Of a stretch of DNA of 64,000 nt, positions 47,101-55,432 are shown in pieces; position 1 is the stretch's first letter, and every line of letters starts with the position of its first letter. A model generated the notes under the pieces. That model was not told the DNA's origin. It made no database searches and was given only the letters and a program-made list of their open reading frames with translations. Source of the stretch: Gynuella sunshinyii YC6258 (GTDB lineage Bacteria; Pseudomonadota; Gammaproteobacteria; Pseudomonadales; Natronospirillaceae); the NCBI RefSeq assembly GCF_000940805.1, contig NZ_CP007142.1, positions 5,494,593-5,558,592 on the forward strand, given 5' to 3'. The position numbers and the translations under genes are program-made.

Positions 47101-50100
47101 GAACTCAACCGTCAGCGTCTGGCTCTGACGTATCATCTGCTAGACAAAGGCGTTACCCGGTCTCACCTCGTTGGCGTATTAACCGATAAAGGCGAAGCCC
47201 AGGTGACCGCCACCCTCGCCATCCTCTCAACCGGTGCTGCCTATCTGCCGCTGAATGTCAGTTGGCCGGCTCACCGTTTGCAGGAAGTACTCATAGCCGG
47301 CGGCGTCGAACATCTGCTGATCTCCCGCCAGCAATACCACAACCACCAGCAACAGGCATGGCTGAACAACTATCAACTCACCGTGGTTGAAGATGTCTGC
47401 CACCGTGCCAACCCGGATGCGGTTGATCGCACTACCGAGCTCCCCGGTATTCAGCCTGAAGACATCGCTTATGTCATTTTCACATCAGGCAGTACCGGTA
47501 AACCCAAAGGCGTCATGACCAGCCATCAAGGGGCTATGAATACCATTACCGCTATTAACCGGGAATTTAACGTCTGTGCCCGTGACCGGGTATTGGCCTT
47601 GTCCGATCTGAGCTTCGATCTCTCGGTGTACGACCTGTTCGGTACTCTGGCTGCCGGGGCAACCATCATCTTCCCGGAACAACAGCAGGCACAGAATCCT
47701 CAGCACTGGCTCCAACTGGTCGGCCATTATGGCGTCACCCTCTGGAACTCTGTGCCACAACTGATGCAATTACTGGTCGAAGCCGGTGAGAGCAATGCCA
47801 TGATGCTGAAAACCCTGCGGGTGGTATTAATGAGTGGCGACTGGATTCCGGTCACACTGCCAACACAACTGAAACAGCTGGTACCTGGCGTGAAGGTCAT
47901 CAGTCTCGGTGGTGCCACCGAAGGCAGTATCTGGTCCATCTGGTATCCCATCGGTACCGTACCGGCAGACTGGCAAAGTATTCCTTATGGCCGGGCAATG
48001 CCCAATCAACAGATGTGGGTTCTGGATGATCAGGGACGACATTGTCCGATCGGGTGTCAGGGTGAAATCCATATCGGTGGTGTCGGGGTAGCTCTCGGAT
48101 ACTTCCAGGACGATGCCCGTACCCGGGCACAATTCATTGATCATCCTCAACTGGGACGCTTATATAAAACCGGTGATCTGGGCGCCTGGCATGCCGATGG
48201 CTATATTCAGTTCAAAGGTCGCAAGGACTTCCAGGTCAAGATCCGTGGCTATCGTGTGGAGCTCGGCGAAATCCAACATGTCTTGAGTCAACTCGCTCCG
48301 GTACAGAAAGCCCTGGTGATTGATCGGGAACGAGAAGGACTGCAATACCTGGCGGCGTATATCGTGCTGGAACCTGGTGCAGAGATCAGTGATGAACAAC
48401 TCCGTCAGGCAACTACAGATACCTTGCCAGACTACATGCAGCCCTCCAGCTTTACCCGGATCGAATCCATTCCCTTAACCGCCAACGGCAAACTGGACCG
48501 ACAGGCATTACCGGAGCCGGTTTGGGTTGATCAGGACAGTTATCAGGCACCCGAAACCGAACTGCAACAGCAGCTGTGTGACATATGGCAGCAGGTACTG
48601 GGTCTGGAAAAAGTAGGTATTCAGGATAACTTTTATCATCTGGGTGGGAATTCAATCAATGCCATTAAAATGGCCGCGGTTATTCACCGGCAACTGGAGA
48701 TAGAGGTACCACTGGAAGCGATTCTGGAACAAAAAACTATCGCAGCTCTGACGGCTTTTCTGTCGAACGCATCATCGAATACTCCGTCACTGCCGGACAT
48801 TGCACATATCCATACAGATCAGTACAGCCTCTCGTTTGCTCAGGAAAGACTATTGTTTATTGAGCAATATGAACAAGGCAGCGATGCCTACCATATTCCA
48901 TATTTGGTTGAACTGGCAGCAGATGCAGAGGTGAAACAACTTGAACGGGCTTTGCAAAAGATTGTTGACCGTCATCAGATACTTAACTCTGCTTATACAA
49001 CCAATGCAGAGGGTCAGTACTCGCAAAAAACTCTGAATGAAAACATCAGCATCTCAATTGAAACCCTGGATCATTCGACTTCCTTGCAGTCAGTTTGCGA
49101 TAACGACTTACAGCAACCGTTTAACTTAACCACTGAAGCACCGATGCGGGCAAAGGTATATCAGCAGACAGATGGCCAGCAATATCTGTTGATCATCTGG
49201 CATCATATTGCATTTGATGGCTGGTCCATCGATGTCTTTGAACGTGAACTGTCTATCATCTATCAGGCTTTCTGCCAGCAACGGGAACCGGTATTACCTG
49301 AACTGGATATCAGTTATGGAGACTACGCCATCTGGCAGCGGGAGTTTCTGCAAGGAGAACAGCTGGAGCAACAGCTGACTTTCTGGCAGCAAACATTGGG
49401 AGGTTATGAAACCCTGGTTCTGCCAACTGACCGACCTCGCCCCAATCACATTGATTATCATGGAAAAGATTATCCATTTAGCATTGATGCTGAATTATCG
49501 CAGCAACTCAGAACGTTAGCCGCCAGTCACGACACCACACTGTTCAACATATTACTCAGTGCTTTTTATGCAACACTGTCTACCGTGACCGGACAGCAGG
49601 ATATTCTGATCGGAACACCATCAGCCAACCGACGACACGTTCAAACCCACAACCTTATTGGGCTGTTTGTCAACTCATTGGTATTACGAGCTCACATCAC
49701 ACCGTCATTAACTCTGTCATCTCTGTTTGAGCATGTGCAGCAGGTTCTGACTCAAGCCAGAATGCATGAAGACCTGCCATTCGAATATCTGGTTGATGCG
49801 CTAACGATAGAACGTGACCCATCACGCAACCCGATTTTCCAGGTGGTTTTTGGTCTGCAAAACTTTGGACAATCCGACACTCTGGAAAACAGTCTTCCGT
49901 TTAGTGCGGTCAATGAACTGGGAGGTTTGTCTCTGCATTCACCGGCCAAGTTTGACCTGAGTCTGTTTGTCGACGATTCAAAAGCATCGTTGCAATGCGT
50001 TTTCAACTACGCCATCAGCCTGTTCAATCCATCAACCATTGAACGCTTCGCTGATATTTACCAGCGACTGTTACGTGGTTTTGTAACCCCCGCCTGCGAG

Positions 50101-52737
50101 CGCCTGGAAGATATTCCGGTTCTGCCGGATGTTGACCACGCCCAATTACAAAGCTGGAACAACACTCATCAGGACTACCCGGTCACCACCTTACTGGATG
50201 GCTTCTGTGCACAGGTCGAACATGCGCCTCATGCCACCGCCGTAATCACTACTGCCGGCTCGATCAGTTATGCTGAACTCAATCGTCAGCGTCTGGCTCT
50301 GACGTATCACCTGTTAGATAAAGGCATCACCCGATCTCACCTCGTTGGCATATTAACCGATAAAGGCGAGGCACAAGTCACCGCTGCCCTCGCCACCCTC
50401 TCCACCGGTGCCGCTTATCTGCCTCTGAATGTCAGTTGGCCGGCTCACCGTTTGCAGGAAGTACTCATAGCCGGCGGCGTCGAACATCTGCTGATCTCCC
50501 GCCAGCAATATCAAAATCACCATCAACAGGCATGGCTGAACAACTATCAACTCACCCTTGTCGAAGATGTCTGCCACCATGCCAGCCCGGATACGGCGGA
50601 ACGCACCACCGAACTACCCGGTATTCAGCCTGAAGACATCGCTTATGTCATTTTTACATCCGGCAGTACCGGTAAACCCAAAGGCGTCATGACCAGCCAT
50701 CAGGGGGCCATGAATACGATTACCGCCATTAACCGGGAATTTAACGTCTGTGCCCGTGACCGGGTATTGGCTTTGTCCGATCTGAGCTTCGACCTCTCGG
50801 TGTACGATCTGTTCGGTACCCTGGCCGCTGGCGCAACCATCATCTTCCCGGAACAACAGCAGGCCCAGAATCCCCACCACTGGCTCCAACTGGTCGGCCA
50901 CTATGGCGTCACCCTCTGGAACTCTGTGCCACAACTGATGCAATTACTGGTCGAAGCCGGCCAGCGCAATGCCATGATGCTGAAAACCCTGCGGGTGGTA
51001 TTAATGAGTGGCGACTGGATTCCGGTCACGCTGCCGACACAGCTGAAACAGCTGGTGCCTGGCGTGAAGGTCATCAGTCTTGGTGGTGCCACCGAAGGCA
51101 GTATCTGGTCCATCTGGTATCCCATCGGTACCGTACCGGCAGACTGGCAAAGTATTCCTTATGGCCGGGCAATGCCCAATCAACAGATGTGGGTTCTGGA
51201 TGATCAGGGGCGGCATTGTCCGATCGGGTGTCAGGGGGAAATTCATATCGGCGGTGCCGGGGTGGCTCTCGGATACTTCCAGGATGAAGCCCGTACCCGG
51301 GCACAATTCATTGATCATCCTCAACTGGGACGTTTATACAAAACCGGTGATCTGGGAGCCTGGCATGCCGATGGCTATATTCAGTTCAAAGGCCGCAAGG
51401 ACTTCCAGGTCAAGATCCGTGGCTATCGCGTGGAACTCGGAGAAATCCAACATGTCCTGAGTCAACTCGCTCCGGTACAGAAAGCGCTGGTCATTGACCG
51501 GGAACGAGAAGGACTGCAATACCTGGCGGCGTATATCGTCCTGGAACCCGGTGCAGAAATCAGCGACGAACAGCTGCGTCAGGCCACCACAGACGCACTG
51601 CCGGACTACATGCAACCCTCAAGCTTTACCCGCATCGAGTCCATTCCCTTAACCGCCAACGGCAAACTGGACCGACAGGCATTACCTGAACCGGTCTGGG
51701 TTGATCAGGACAGTTATCAGGCACCCGAAACCGAACTGCAACAGCAGCTGTGTGAAATATGGCAGCAGGTACTGGGTCTGGAAAAAGTAGGTATTCAGGA
51801 TAACTTTTATCATCTGGGTGGGAATTCGATGGCAACCACGCGGCTGGTATCTCTGATCAATGAACAGCTTAATTGCCAGTTGTCACTTGCAGACGCATAT
51901 ACCCATCCGACTATCGCCCAGCTCAGTGGTCTGCTATCAGTACCACAACGAGAGTTGTCACTGGTTAAGACGTTAGCTCTTTCACAGCCTGAAGCACCTT
52001 CACTGTTTATGATCCATCCGGCACTGGCTGGATGCGAAGTTTACTATTCCCTGGCTGTCTCCCTTTCGTCTCACTTTAACTGCTATGGGCTGGATAATCA
52101 CAATCTGCTGTTTGAGGACAAAGTCGAAACCTTAAGTGGTATGGCGCAGCTTTATCTGCAGGCCATCGAAGACACACACACTCTTTCCCAAAATGTGTAT
52201 CTGCTGGGCTGGTCTTTAGGTGGCCAGGTAGCATTGGAAATAGCGGCCATGCTTGAAGACAGAGGCTTTAACAATATCCAGGTATTTTTGTTGGATTCAT
52301 TTTTACCAGCAGGTCATTTCGAGCTTCGTAACTACGATGTTAAATCCGGTATGGCCCAGGTACTGCGTAACAACGGTTACGAAGAAGACCAAATTGAATC
52401 AGCGCTGGATAACATCATGATCGAACAGGGAATCTCGGCAGCAAAACTCTCCAGAGATCTGCTCTATACAAAAGTTACTCTGTTCAAAGCCTGTCATGTC
52501 TCACCGGATGAATACCGGATTAACGAGGAAGGCCTGGTTAGCATGGAGACAGATATGCTGAATGCCAGAGATAACTTCCTTTCAACATCGGTTAAAACCG
52601 AGGTTTCCATCTACAGGCTGGAACAGAGACATCACTACGATTTGCTGGATGAGAAAGAACTGATTTCCAGCGTACTGTTTCAGAGCTTACCGCAACCAGC
52701 CGTGGAGGAAACTGTGGAACAGTTAGTCCTATCCTGA
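41128..52737 (+). CDS. Three-module NRPS: C-A(Phe-like)-T-E-C-A(Cys)-T-C-A(Cys)-T-TE
   Basis: A 3869-residue non-ribosomal peptide synthetase. Approximate order: C1 (10-440, HHIATDG); A1 (465-985, TSGTTGQPKGA); T1 (GGDSITA, ~1013); E (HHLVIDFVSW ~1196, EGHGRE ~1317); C2 (HHSITDG ~1644); A2 (1975-2480); T2 (GGNSINA ~2505); C3 (HHIAFDG ~2692); A3 (3030-3540); T3 (GGNSMAT ~3565); TE (Ser in GWSLGG ~3694, Asp ~3723, His ~3835). Specificity residues read by alignment to GrsA: A1 D-A-F-T-I-A-A-V-C (Phe-like), A2 and A3 D-L-Y-N-L-S-L-I-W (the cysteine code). The condensation domains carry HHxxxDG, not the cyclisation DxxxxD motif, so the Cys residues should keep free thiols. The leading C domain suggests N-acylation. 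Predicted product: (acyl)-D-Phe-Cys-Cys. Confidence 0.93.
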   Translation: MEISTTESFDRLIPLHTSQENVYFEQLLYPEDPIYNIACYQVLDSANTHREKLKHCWETLHEHLDALQMAFHEDEEGYLYQNPVEDRNAIFLENDFSLRENPEAEALRWMESRLSIPMDFMSGYVSELSLLKVSDDKHFLFFRFHHIATDGMGVHIFLEYFHKLYEDTTNNDDTFWLRSIPDYKTIAANSKNYLGSSRYENDKNYWQEKLKGMVVTKLENFHDSKGSNEVTYKLPKTLSDSMKLFCEQHKISYLILLSSVISVYFSNLLNRPDIAFGTIVHGRGDAKSKKTVGMFSNTVLIKCDIPEGLTLKQLTEQLGKEISSTLRHSRFPYSHFTRLSKKTDQSSADIIINCETFSYNQMEVNKKIETCHLGNKHEKQPLQIRLIDYDFNDDLEIKITYNHRFFDDHEVKLMGKRLLNMLNHCILDIETPVANISILPDEERDILLKDWNETDAEYLKDKTVHQLFESRVVESPDNIALIFDNEKLTYAELNRRANQLAHAIRQKYQNTHQTELTPNTLVALYLDRGFDMIVSILAVLKAGAAYVPISPEFPESRIQFILEDTQAPILISQTSHAQTISHICNNISLSPEVMFCDEYDPQNDQFTDTPKSSCNADNLAYVLYTSGTTGQPKGAMIRHRNICHLIAAQNERFNTAQHNCALQFAAYVFDASAFELFVSLVSGHKVVLCTDEQHRDPEMLAELIRQHNVEIATLPPAILNQMTDSGLESLKTLITAGETPTPDTLRRFSKNRSVHNAYGPTETTVCASSYKINSSQYTSAANIGKPLINARAYVLDASMNPVPIGIPGELYVGGAGLAGGYLNRPELTSERFITNPFATDNDKCNGFDLLYKTGDLVRWLPDGNLEYLGRNDFQVKIRGYRIELGEIEHAMTRIPGIRQAVVIDRDRNNSKYLAAYYVTTRNNESYLSDDIIRHRLTGLLPDYMVPATFVELEAIPITINGKVDRRALPEPQSDGQETSTPPRNAMEQKVCSIWREVLGLDQVGIYDDFFRVGGDSITAIQLVSKLRQSGWTLHVKDIFALPTVARQVTFLNEQTSLEQVKAERGTLTGRFDLLPVQQWFFDFDWPHPNHWNQAFMIKLPGDIDQPDIHQALSRLIMQHDMLRVRFENGQQVYQTDKDACLPVLHSLNITTLNAKQLEQQLTDWQSHFDIEDGPLCCAALLTGYQDGMNRLWFSAHHLVIDFVSWGIIADDLRTLLTHQSLNQKTSSYRQWVEAIKSYAKRNQQEIQWWRELTNDSTTLPGAAGRHRKYWSLSTDKTQQLLGQANTGYHTETKDLLLAALGIALCETFQSDSQLITMEGHGRESIDDTLDVSHTVGWFTTLYPVRLTGNRNIHETIIQTKEMLRAIPNKGIGYGALVQSGALPQAKLPPISFNYLGQLNKGTPKDVAQPWQLDIDAVGATVATDNRSQFLLSIDCAALEQGLQLVIDSQLSEQQTDDFIQLFSQTLEQILSQCTKMGSTGGTYTASDFGMEPLFQQRLETLQQTHDIEAIFPASSLQQGFIHHYLTRPDDDAYRMQLVVDYQQPLNIDWYQQAWIMAAQRFPSLRTAFDWDVHVIQIITRDQSINEDNFNTHDLSALSDQEQQRIIEELQQQHRKPFDLSKPGLIRLSLIKRSDQLYTLIKTEHHSITDGWSGPVLIDTVHRYYDELCQGQHQEVIAETAYIQAQQYQRQQQDNTQRYWAAIKPQFIKTNDISAMFGQRVDLEKMRDVTNPTDMEIIITGKDFNALKELSRQLGVTVNTILQFSWHKLLQTYTGDEQTIVGTIVSGRDLPITDIENSVGLYINTLPLAINWRPDITVEQMLQDTHQHIAALSSHSHISLAELQHDGHRLFHSLFVFENYPMSNLSQTTEIGTHMVIREFYEKADYPLVVKAYEYEDRLMMTLNYSQDWLQPLQAQRLCDQLKQIVMQVVSQSKQPIRNINLSEFDQVQLQRWNNTTQDYPVTTLLDGFCTQVEHAPHTTAVITSTGSISYAELNRQRLALTYHLLDKGVTRSHLVGVLTDKGEAQVTATLAILSTGAAYLPLNVSWPAHRLQEVLIAGGVEHLLISRQQYHNHQQQAWLNNYQLTVVEDVCHRANPDAVDRTTELPGIQPEDIAYVIFTSGSTGKPKGVMTSHQGAMNTITAINREFNVCARDRVLALSDLSFDLSVYDLFGTLAAGATIIFPEQQQAQNPQHWLQLVGHYGVTLWNSVPQLMQLLVEAGESNAMMLKTLRVVLMSGDWIPVTLPTQLKQLVPGVKVISLGGATEGSIWSIWYPIGTVPADWQSIPYGRAMPNQQMWVLDDQGRHCPIGCQGEIHIGGVGVALGYFQDDARTRAQFIDHPQLGRLYKTGDLGAWHADGYIQFKGRKDFQVKIRGYRVELGEIQHVLSQLAPVQKALVIDREREGLQYLAAYIVLEPGAEISDEQLRQATTDTLPDYMQPSSFTRIESIPLTANGKLDRQALPEPVWVDQDSYQAPETELQQQLCDIWQQVLGLEKVGIQDNFYHLGGNSINAIKMAAVIHRQLEIEVPLEAILEQKTIAALTAFLSNASSNTPSLPDIAHIHTDQYSLSFAQERLLFIEQYEQGSDAYHIPYLVELAADAEVKQLERALQKIVDRHQILNSAYTTNAEGQYSQKTLNENISISIETLDHSTSLQSVCDNDLQQPFNLTTEAPMRAKVYQQTDGQQYLLIIWHHIAFDGWSIDVFERELSIIYQAFCQQREPVLPELDISYGDYAIWQREFLQGEQLEQQLTFWQQTLGGYETLVLPTDRPRPNHIDYHGKDYPFSIDAELSQQLRTLAASHDTTLFNILLSAFYATLSTVTGQQDILIGTPSANRRHVQTHNLIGLFVNSLVLRAHITPSLTLSSLFEHVQQVLTQARMHEDLPFEYLVDALTIERDPSRNPIFQVVFGLQNFGQSDTLENSLPFSAVNELGGLSLHSPAKFDLSLFVDDSKASLQCVFNYAISLFNPSTIERFADIYQRLLRGFVTPACERLEDIPVLPDVDHAQLQSWNNTHQDYPVTTLLDGFCAQVEHAPHATAVITTAGSISYAELNRQRLALTYHLLDKGITRSHLVGILTDKGEAQVTAALATLSTGAAYLPLNVSWPAHRLQEVLIAGGVEHLLISRQQYQNHHQQAWLNNYQLTLVEDVCHHASPDTAERTTELPGIQPEDIAYVIFTSGSTGKPKGVMTSHQGAMNTITAINREFNVCARDRVLALSDLSFDLSVYDLFGTLAAGATIIFPEQQQAQNPHHWLQLVGHYGVTLWNSVPQLMQLLVEAGQRNAMMLKTLRVVLMSGDWIPVTLPTQLKQLVPGVKVISLGGATEGSIWSIWYPIGTVPADWQSIPYGRAMPNQQMWVLDDQGRHCPIGCQGEIHIGGAGVALGYFQDEARTRAQFIDHPQLGRLYKTGDLGAWHADGYIQFKGRKDFQVKIRGYRVELGEIQHVLSQLAPVQKALVIDREREGLQYLAAYIVLEPGAEISDEQLRQATTDALPDYMQPSSFTRIESIPLTANGKLDRQALPEPVWVDQDSYQAPETELQQQLCEIWQQVLGLEKVGIQDNFYHLGGNSMATTRLVSLINEQLNCQLSLADAYTHPTIAQLSGLLSVPQRELSLVKTLALSQPEAPSLFMIHPALAGCEVYYSLAVSLSSHFNCYGLDNHNLLFEDKVETLSGMAQLYLQAIEDTHTLSQNVYLLGWSLGGQVALEIAAMLEDRGFNNIQVFLLDSFLPAGHFELRNYDVKSGMAQVLRNNGYEEDQIESALDNIMIEQGISAAKLSRDLLYTKVTLFKACHVSPDEYRINEEGLVSMETDMLNARDNFLSTSVKTEVSIYRLEQRHHYDLLDEKELISSVLFQSLPQPAVEETVEQLVLS
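46970..48655 (+). repeat. Duplicated A-T segment inside the NRPS, copy 1
   Basis: This 1.7-kb stretch (A2 through the start of T2) recurs in A3-T3 at 50144-51829, at a constant spacing of 3174 nt (1058 codons). By eye most lines differ at only a few, largely silent positions, whereas the flanking C2 and C3 domains are unrelated in detail. Recent duplication or ongoing gene conversion is indicated. Confidence 0.9.
50144..51829 (+). repeat. Duplicated A-T segment inside the NRPS, copy 2
   Basis: Partner of 46970-48655. Similarity begins just before the motif SWNN/RWNN at the C-A linker and stops abruptly inside the T domain, after LGGNS, where T2 reads INAIKMA and T3 reads MATTRLV. Confidence 0.9.
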
Positions 52738-52969
52738 GGAAATGAAGAAGACATGAAAATACTGAGAAGTTCATGTCACTGTTTATGATGTAGTTATCGA
52801 TAGATTCACAGTCAGTAAAGTCATGCAGTGATCATTAAAAAGGACAGTTGTCAGAAATATGGAGCAGGGATGCATCGTATTGATAGCTGTCCAATACAGG
52901 AAGTCCGACAAATTATCAGTTGTTTTCATCGACAAGGTATCCATTAACAAATATGAGAAATCAAATATT

Positions 52970-53866
52970 ATGATCTACGATGCAATAGTCATTGGTGGTA
53001 GTTTTGCGGGCTTATCAGCAACGTTAATGTTGGGCAGGGCACGCAAGAAAGTCGCGCTGATCGATGCCGGCAAGCCTCGCAACCGTTTTACCCGGGCGTC
53101 ACATGGTTATCTGGGCATGGATGGCAAATCACCCGAGGAAATAAAAGCACAATGCCTTGAACAACTGCAGGTTTATCCGACGATTGAGTTTATTTCTGCC
53201 GAAGTTGTCAGTGCCCGAAAAGGAAATGGTGGTTTTGTAGTCAACCTGACAGATGATCGACAGATACATGCAGCACGCCTGGTGCTGGCTACGGGTGTCA
53301 AAGATAAACTACCAGACCTGCCAGGCCTTGAAGCACGCTGGGGAATATCGGCACTGCATTGCCCTTATTGCCACGGATTTGAAGTATCCGATCAGCCATT
53401 AGGGGTAATGCACAGTCATTTCGTCTCTTCGCATCAGGCGATGATAATTCCAGATTGGGGGCCAACCACTTATTTCACTCAAGGATTATTTAAACCAGAC
53501 AGACAACAGGAAGCGATGTTTGCCGCCAAGAAGGTCAAACTGGAGTCTTCGCCGATTGTGGAGCTGCTGGGTAATGCCCCTGACCTCGAAGCCGTTAAAC
53601 TGCAGGACGGTCGCGTGATTCCGCTCAAAGCCCTTTTTGTAACACCCACAACCCTGATGGCCAGTTCACTGGCAGAACAGCTGGGATGCGAGTTTGATGA
53701 AGGCCCGTTTGGAAAGTATCTGCGCGTCAACGAATGGAATGAGACAACCATAAAAGGCGTTTATGCCGCTGGAGACATGGCACATGCAGCACATAATGCT
53801 ATCTATGCTGCCTCCGGTGGAGCAACCGCAGGTGTTGGCGTACACCAGTCTCTGATATTCTCGTAA
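52970..53866 (+). CDS. Thioredoxin-reductase-like dithiol oxidase (disulfide former)
   Basis: A 298-residue FAD protein of the thioredoxin-reductase fold. The FAD motif is GGSFAGL (9-15), the redox-active CPYC is at 131-134 (HCPYCHGFE), and the C-terminal FAD motif is GVYAAGDMAHAAHNAI. Where thioredoxin reductase has an NADPH-binding GGGDSA motif, this protein has LGVMHSHFVSSHQAM, without the glycine pattern. That is a feature of GliT/HlmI/DepH-type oxidases that use oxygen to turn dithiols into disulfides in gliotoxin, holomycin and romidepsin. It directly follows an NRPS predicted to place two adjacent cysteines, so it probably closes their disulfide and protects the cell from the free dithiol. 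The longer frame starts at 52859; ATG 52970 begins the conserved fold. Confidence 0.85.
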   Translation: MIYDAIVIGGSFAGLSATLMLGRARKKVALIDAGKPRNRFTRASHGYLGMDGKSPEEIKAQCLEQLQVYPTIEFISAEVVSARKGNGGFVVNLTDDRQIHAARLVLATGVKDKLPDLPGLEARWGISALHCPYCHGFEVSDQPLGVMHSHFVSSHQAMIIPDWGPTTYFTQGLFKPDRQQEAMFAAKKVKLESSPIVELLGNAPDLEAVKLQDGRVIPLKALFVTPTTLMASSLAEQLGCEFDEGPFGKYLRVNEWNETTIKGVYAAGDMAHAAHNAIYAASGGATAGVGVHQSLIFS

Positions 53867-53878
53867 CCCTCAATCCAG

Positions 53879-53913
53879 TGTATTGCGGCGGCAGAGTACC
53901 ATGTCGCAATACA
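53879..53913 (+). terminator. Hairpin terminator after the dithiol oxidase gene
   Basis: TGTATTGCG (53879-53887) pairs with CGCAATACA (53905-53913), a perfect 9-bp stem 12 nt after the stop, followed by a short T-run. The remaining 300 nt up to 54213 hold nothing recognisable. Confidence 0.55.
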
Positions 53914-54212
53914 TTTCATATGATACGGCTGCTGTATTGTTCATAAGTATTCATTTGGCAAACATCCAGGTCGGGTAACGATGCGAGGCCAGGCTGCCTC
54001 CATGCCGCCAACGGTCTGATGTCAGATGCATTTACTATTTATTTCTCAGTCGCAACCCGGGCGGATCAGCCCCCGAATAGACCCGCCAACAGGATCTTTA
54101 TACATATCTAAACAATATTCCGCCGTGCAGAAGAAAACTTCCTGGTCTACCTTTAATAAAGACAGTTTTTCGAACCACGATTCAGCTATTAAAACAAAAA
54201 AAGCAGGAATTC

Positions 54213-54956
54213 ATGATGGCATCCATAATCCACCCACAGACATTCATCACCCTTTTTATTATGGCCTGTCTGAGCTTTATAAGCTCCGATGCACTCTCTG
54301 AGAACAGACAAGTTACTATGTCAACAGATGCGGAGAAGAAGGACGGTTATCTGGTCCAGGTCACCAGTGAAGCATTCAAACGTTCAGGATATGATCTGGA
54401 GGTTCGCTACCTCCCGTGGAAACGGGCGCTGGAAGAATCCATGACCGGTAAAGTGGATGGTTTACTGGGAGCTTACTACACCGATGAACGGGCGGAGAAA
54501 CTATATTACTCAGAACCGGTTGGCGAGGTGGTCATTAGTTTCATGGCACTGAAGGAATCCAATATCCGCTACAATACCCTGACAGACTTAAAGGCTCTTG
54601 AGATTGGCATGGTGCGTGGCGCGGTGGTCAATGCAGATTTTGATCAGGCGGACTACCTGAACAAGATACCGGTCAGCACAATCGAGCAAAATATTCAGAA
54701 GCTGATCAATAACAGAGTGGCTCTGATCGTCGATAAACAACAACAACTCCAAAACATCGTCGAAAACCAGTATCCAGACTGGGTAGATAAAGTGGAATAC
54801 CTCTCACCCCCTTTGCGGGTGGACTACTTTTACAACGCCTTTTTCATGGCCCACCCCGACGGCCAGAAAATATTGACAGACTTCAACAAAGGCTTGGCGG
54901 AAATTCGTGCGGATGGCACTTATGATCAAATACTGCAGAAGTATAAACTGCCTTAG
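54213..54956 (+). CDS. Periplasmic solute-binding protein, family 3 type
   Basis: A 247-residue SBP_bac_3-type protein with a Sec signal peptide (hydrophobic TFITLFIMACLSFISS, then DALSEN). The bilobal fold motifs are YLPWKRALEESMTGKVDG near the N-lobe and ADGTYDQILQKYKLP at the end. It is not accompanied by ABC permease or ATPase genes. Stand-alone proteins of this kind in marine bacteria are often of unclear role, so transport is not certain. AGGA lies 6 nt before the ATG. A link to the NRPS is not supported. Confidence 0.8.
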   Translation: MMASIIHPQTFITLFIMACLSFISSDALSENRQVTMSTDAEKKDGYLVQVTSEAFKRSGYDLEVRYLPWKRALEESMTGKVDGLLGAYYTDERAEKLYYSEPVGEVVISFMALKESNIRYNTLTDLKALEIGMVRGAVVNADFDQADYLNKIPVSTIEQNIQKLINNRVALIVDKQQQLQNIVENQYPDWVDKVEYLSPPLRVDYFYNAFFMAHPDGQKILTDFNKGLAEIRADGTYDQILQKYKLP

Positions 54957-55026
54957 TTGTAGTAGCCTCACACCCTGAACAAACAAACCACAAGGGCTGG
55001 TTTCGCTTGCTCACTCATATAGGGAA

Positions 55027-55160
55027 CCATCTGAAAAATGGACTATTTTCGCGCAGGACGTTGTCAGCCCCAGTCTCACATCCTCATTTACGCCAGTAAA
55101 CTGCGGTGTTGTGAGTGGTGCTTCCTCGCCTGCATCAAAACTATTCCTATTTTTCAGAGG
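55027..55160 (+). repeat. Miniature inverted-repeat element A, copy 2
   Basis: About 134 bp with ends CCATCTGAAAAATGG and CCTATTTTTCAGAGG. Collinear and nearly identical with 38092-38224. It is followed after 4 nt by element B copy 2. Confidence 0.8.
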
Positions 55161-55164
55161 CCCC

Positions 55165-55370
55165 ATAGTAACCTGGCAATTAAATAGATCGTTCTGATCT
55201 GTTTAATTGTCGCCCCGAAAAATCTGGCAGTGTTACCCGAAACACCGAATCGTCGGACTGCTTGATTTCCCGAGGCCCGCATTGGCTATGGCCAATTGCG
55301 TGGTCTGACACCACTGTGCATCCCTGCATCACACTATTAGCCCGACATAAATGCTTGCCAGGTTAATAGA
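55165..55370 (+). repeat. Miniature inverted-repeat element B, copy 2 (longer form)
   Basis: About 206 bp with inverted ends TAACCTGGCAATTAAA and GCTTGCCAGGTTAATA. Relative to copy 1 (40126-40269) it is in opposite orientation and has about 60 extra bases in the middle, including GCATTGGCTATGGCCAATTG, which forms its own small dyad. Confidence 0.75.
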
Positions 55371-55432
55371 ATATGAGAGACATTTATGACACCTGCTTTT
55401 CGGTGTAATATGTTCATCAACACTCATATCCC

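Noticed and set aside
43000-51900. Thiazoline-forming (heterocyclising) Cys modules
   Set aside because: A2 and A3 read as Cys, but the preceding domains have HHSITDG and HHIAFDG, the normal condensation motif, not DxxxxDxxS.
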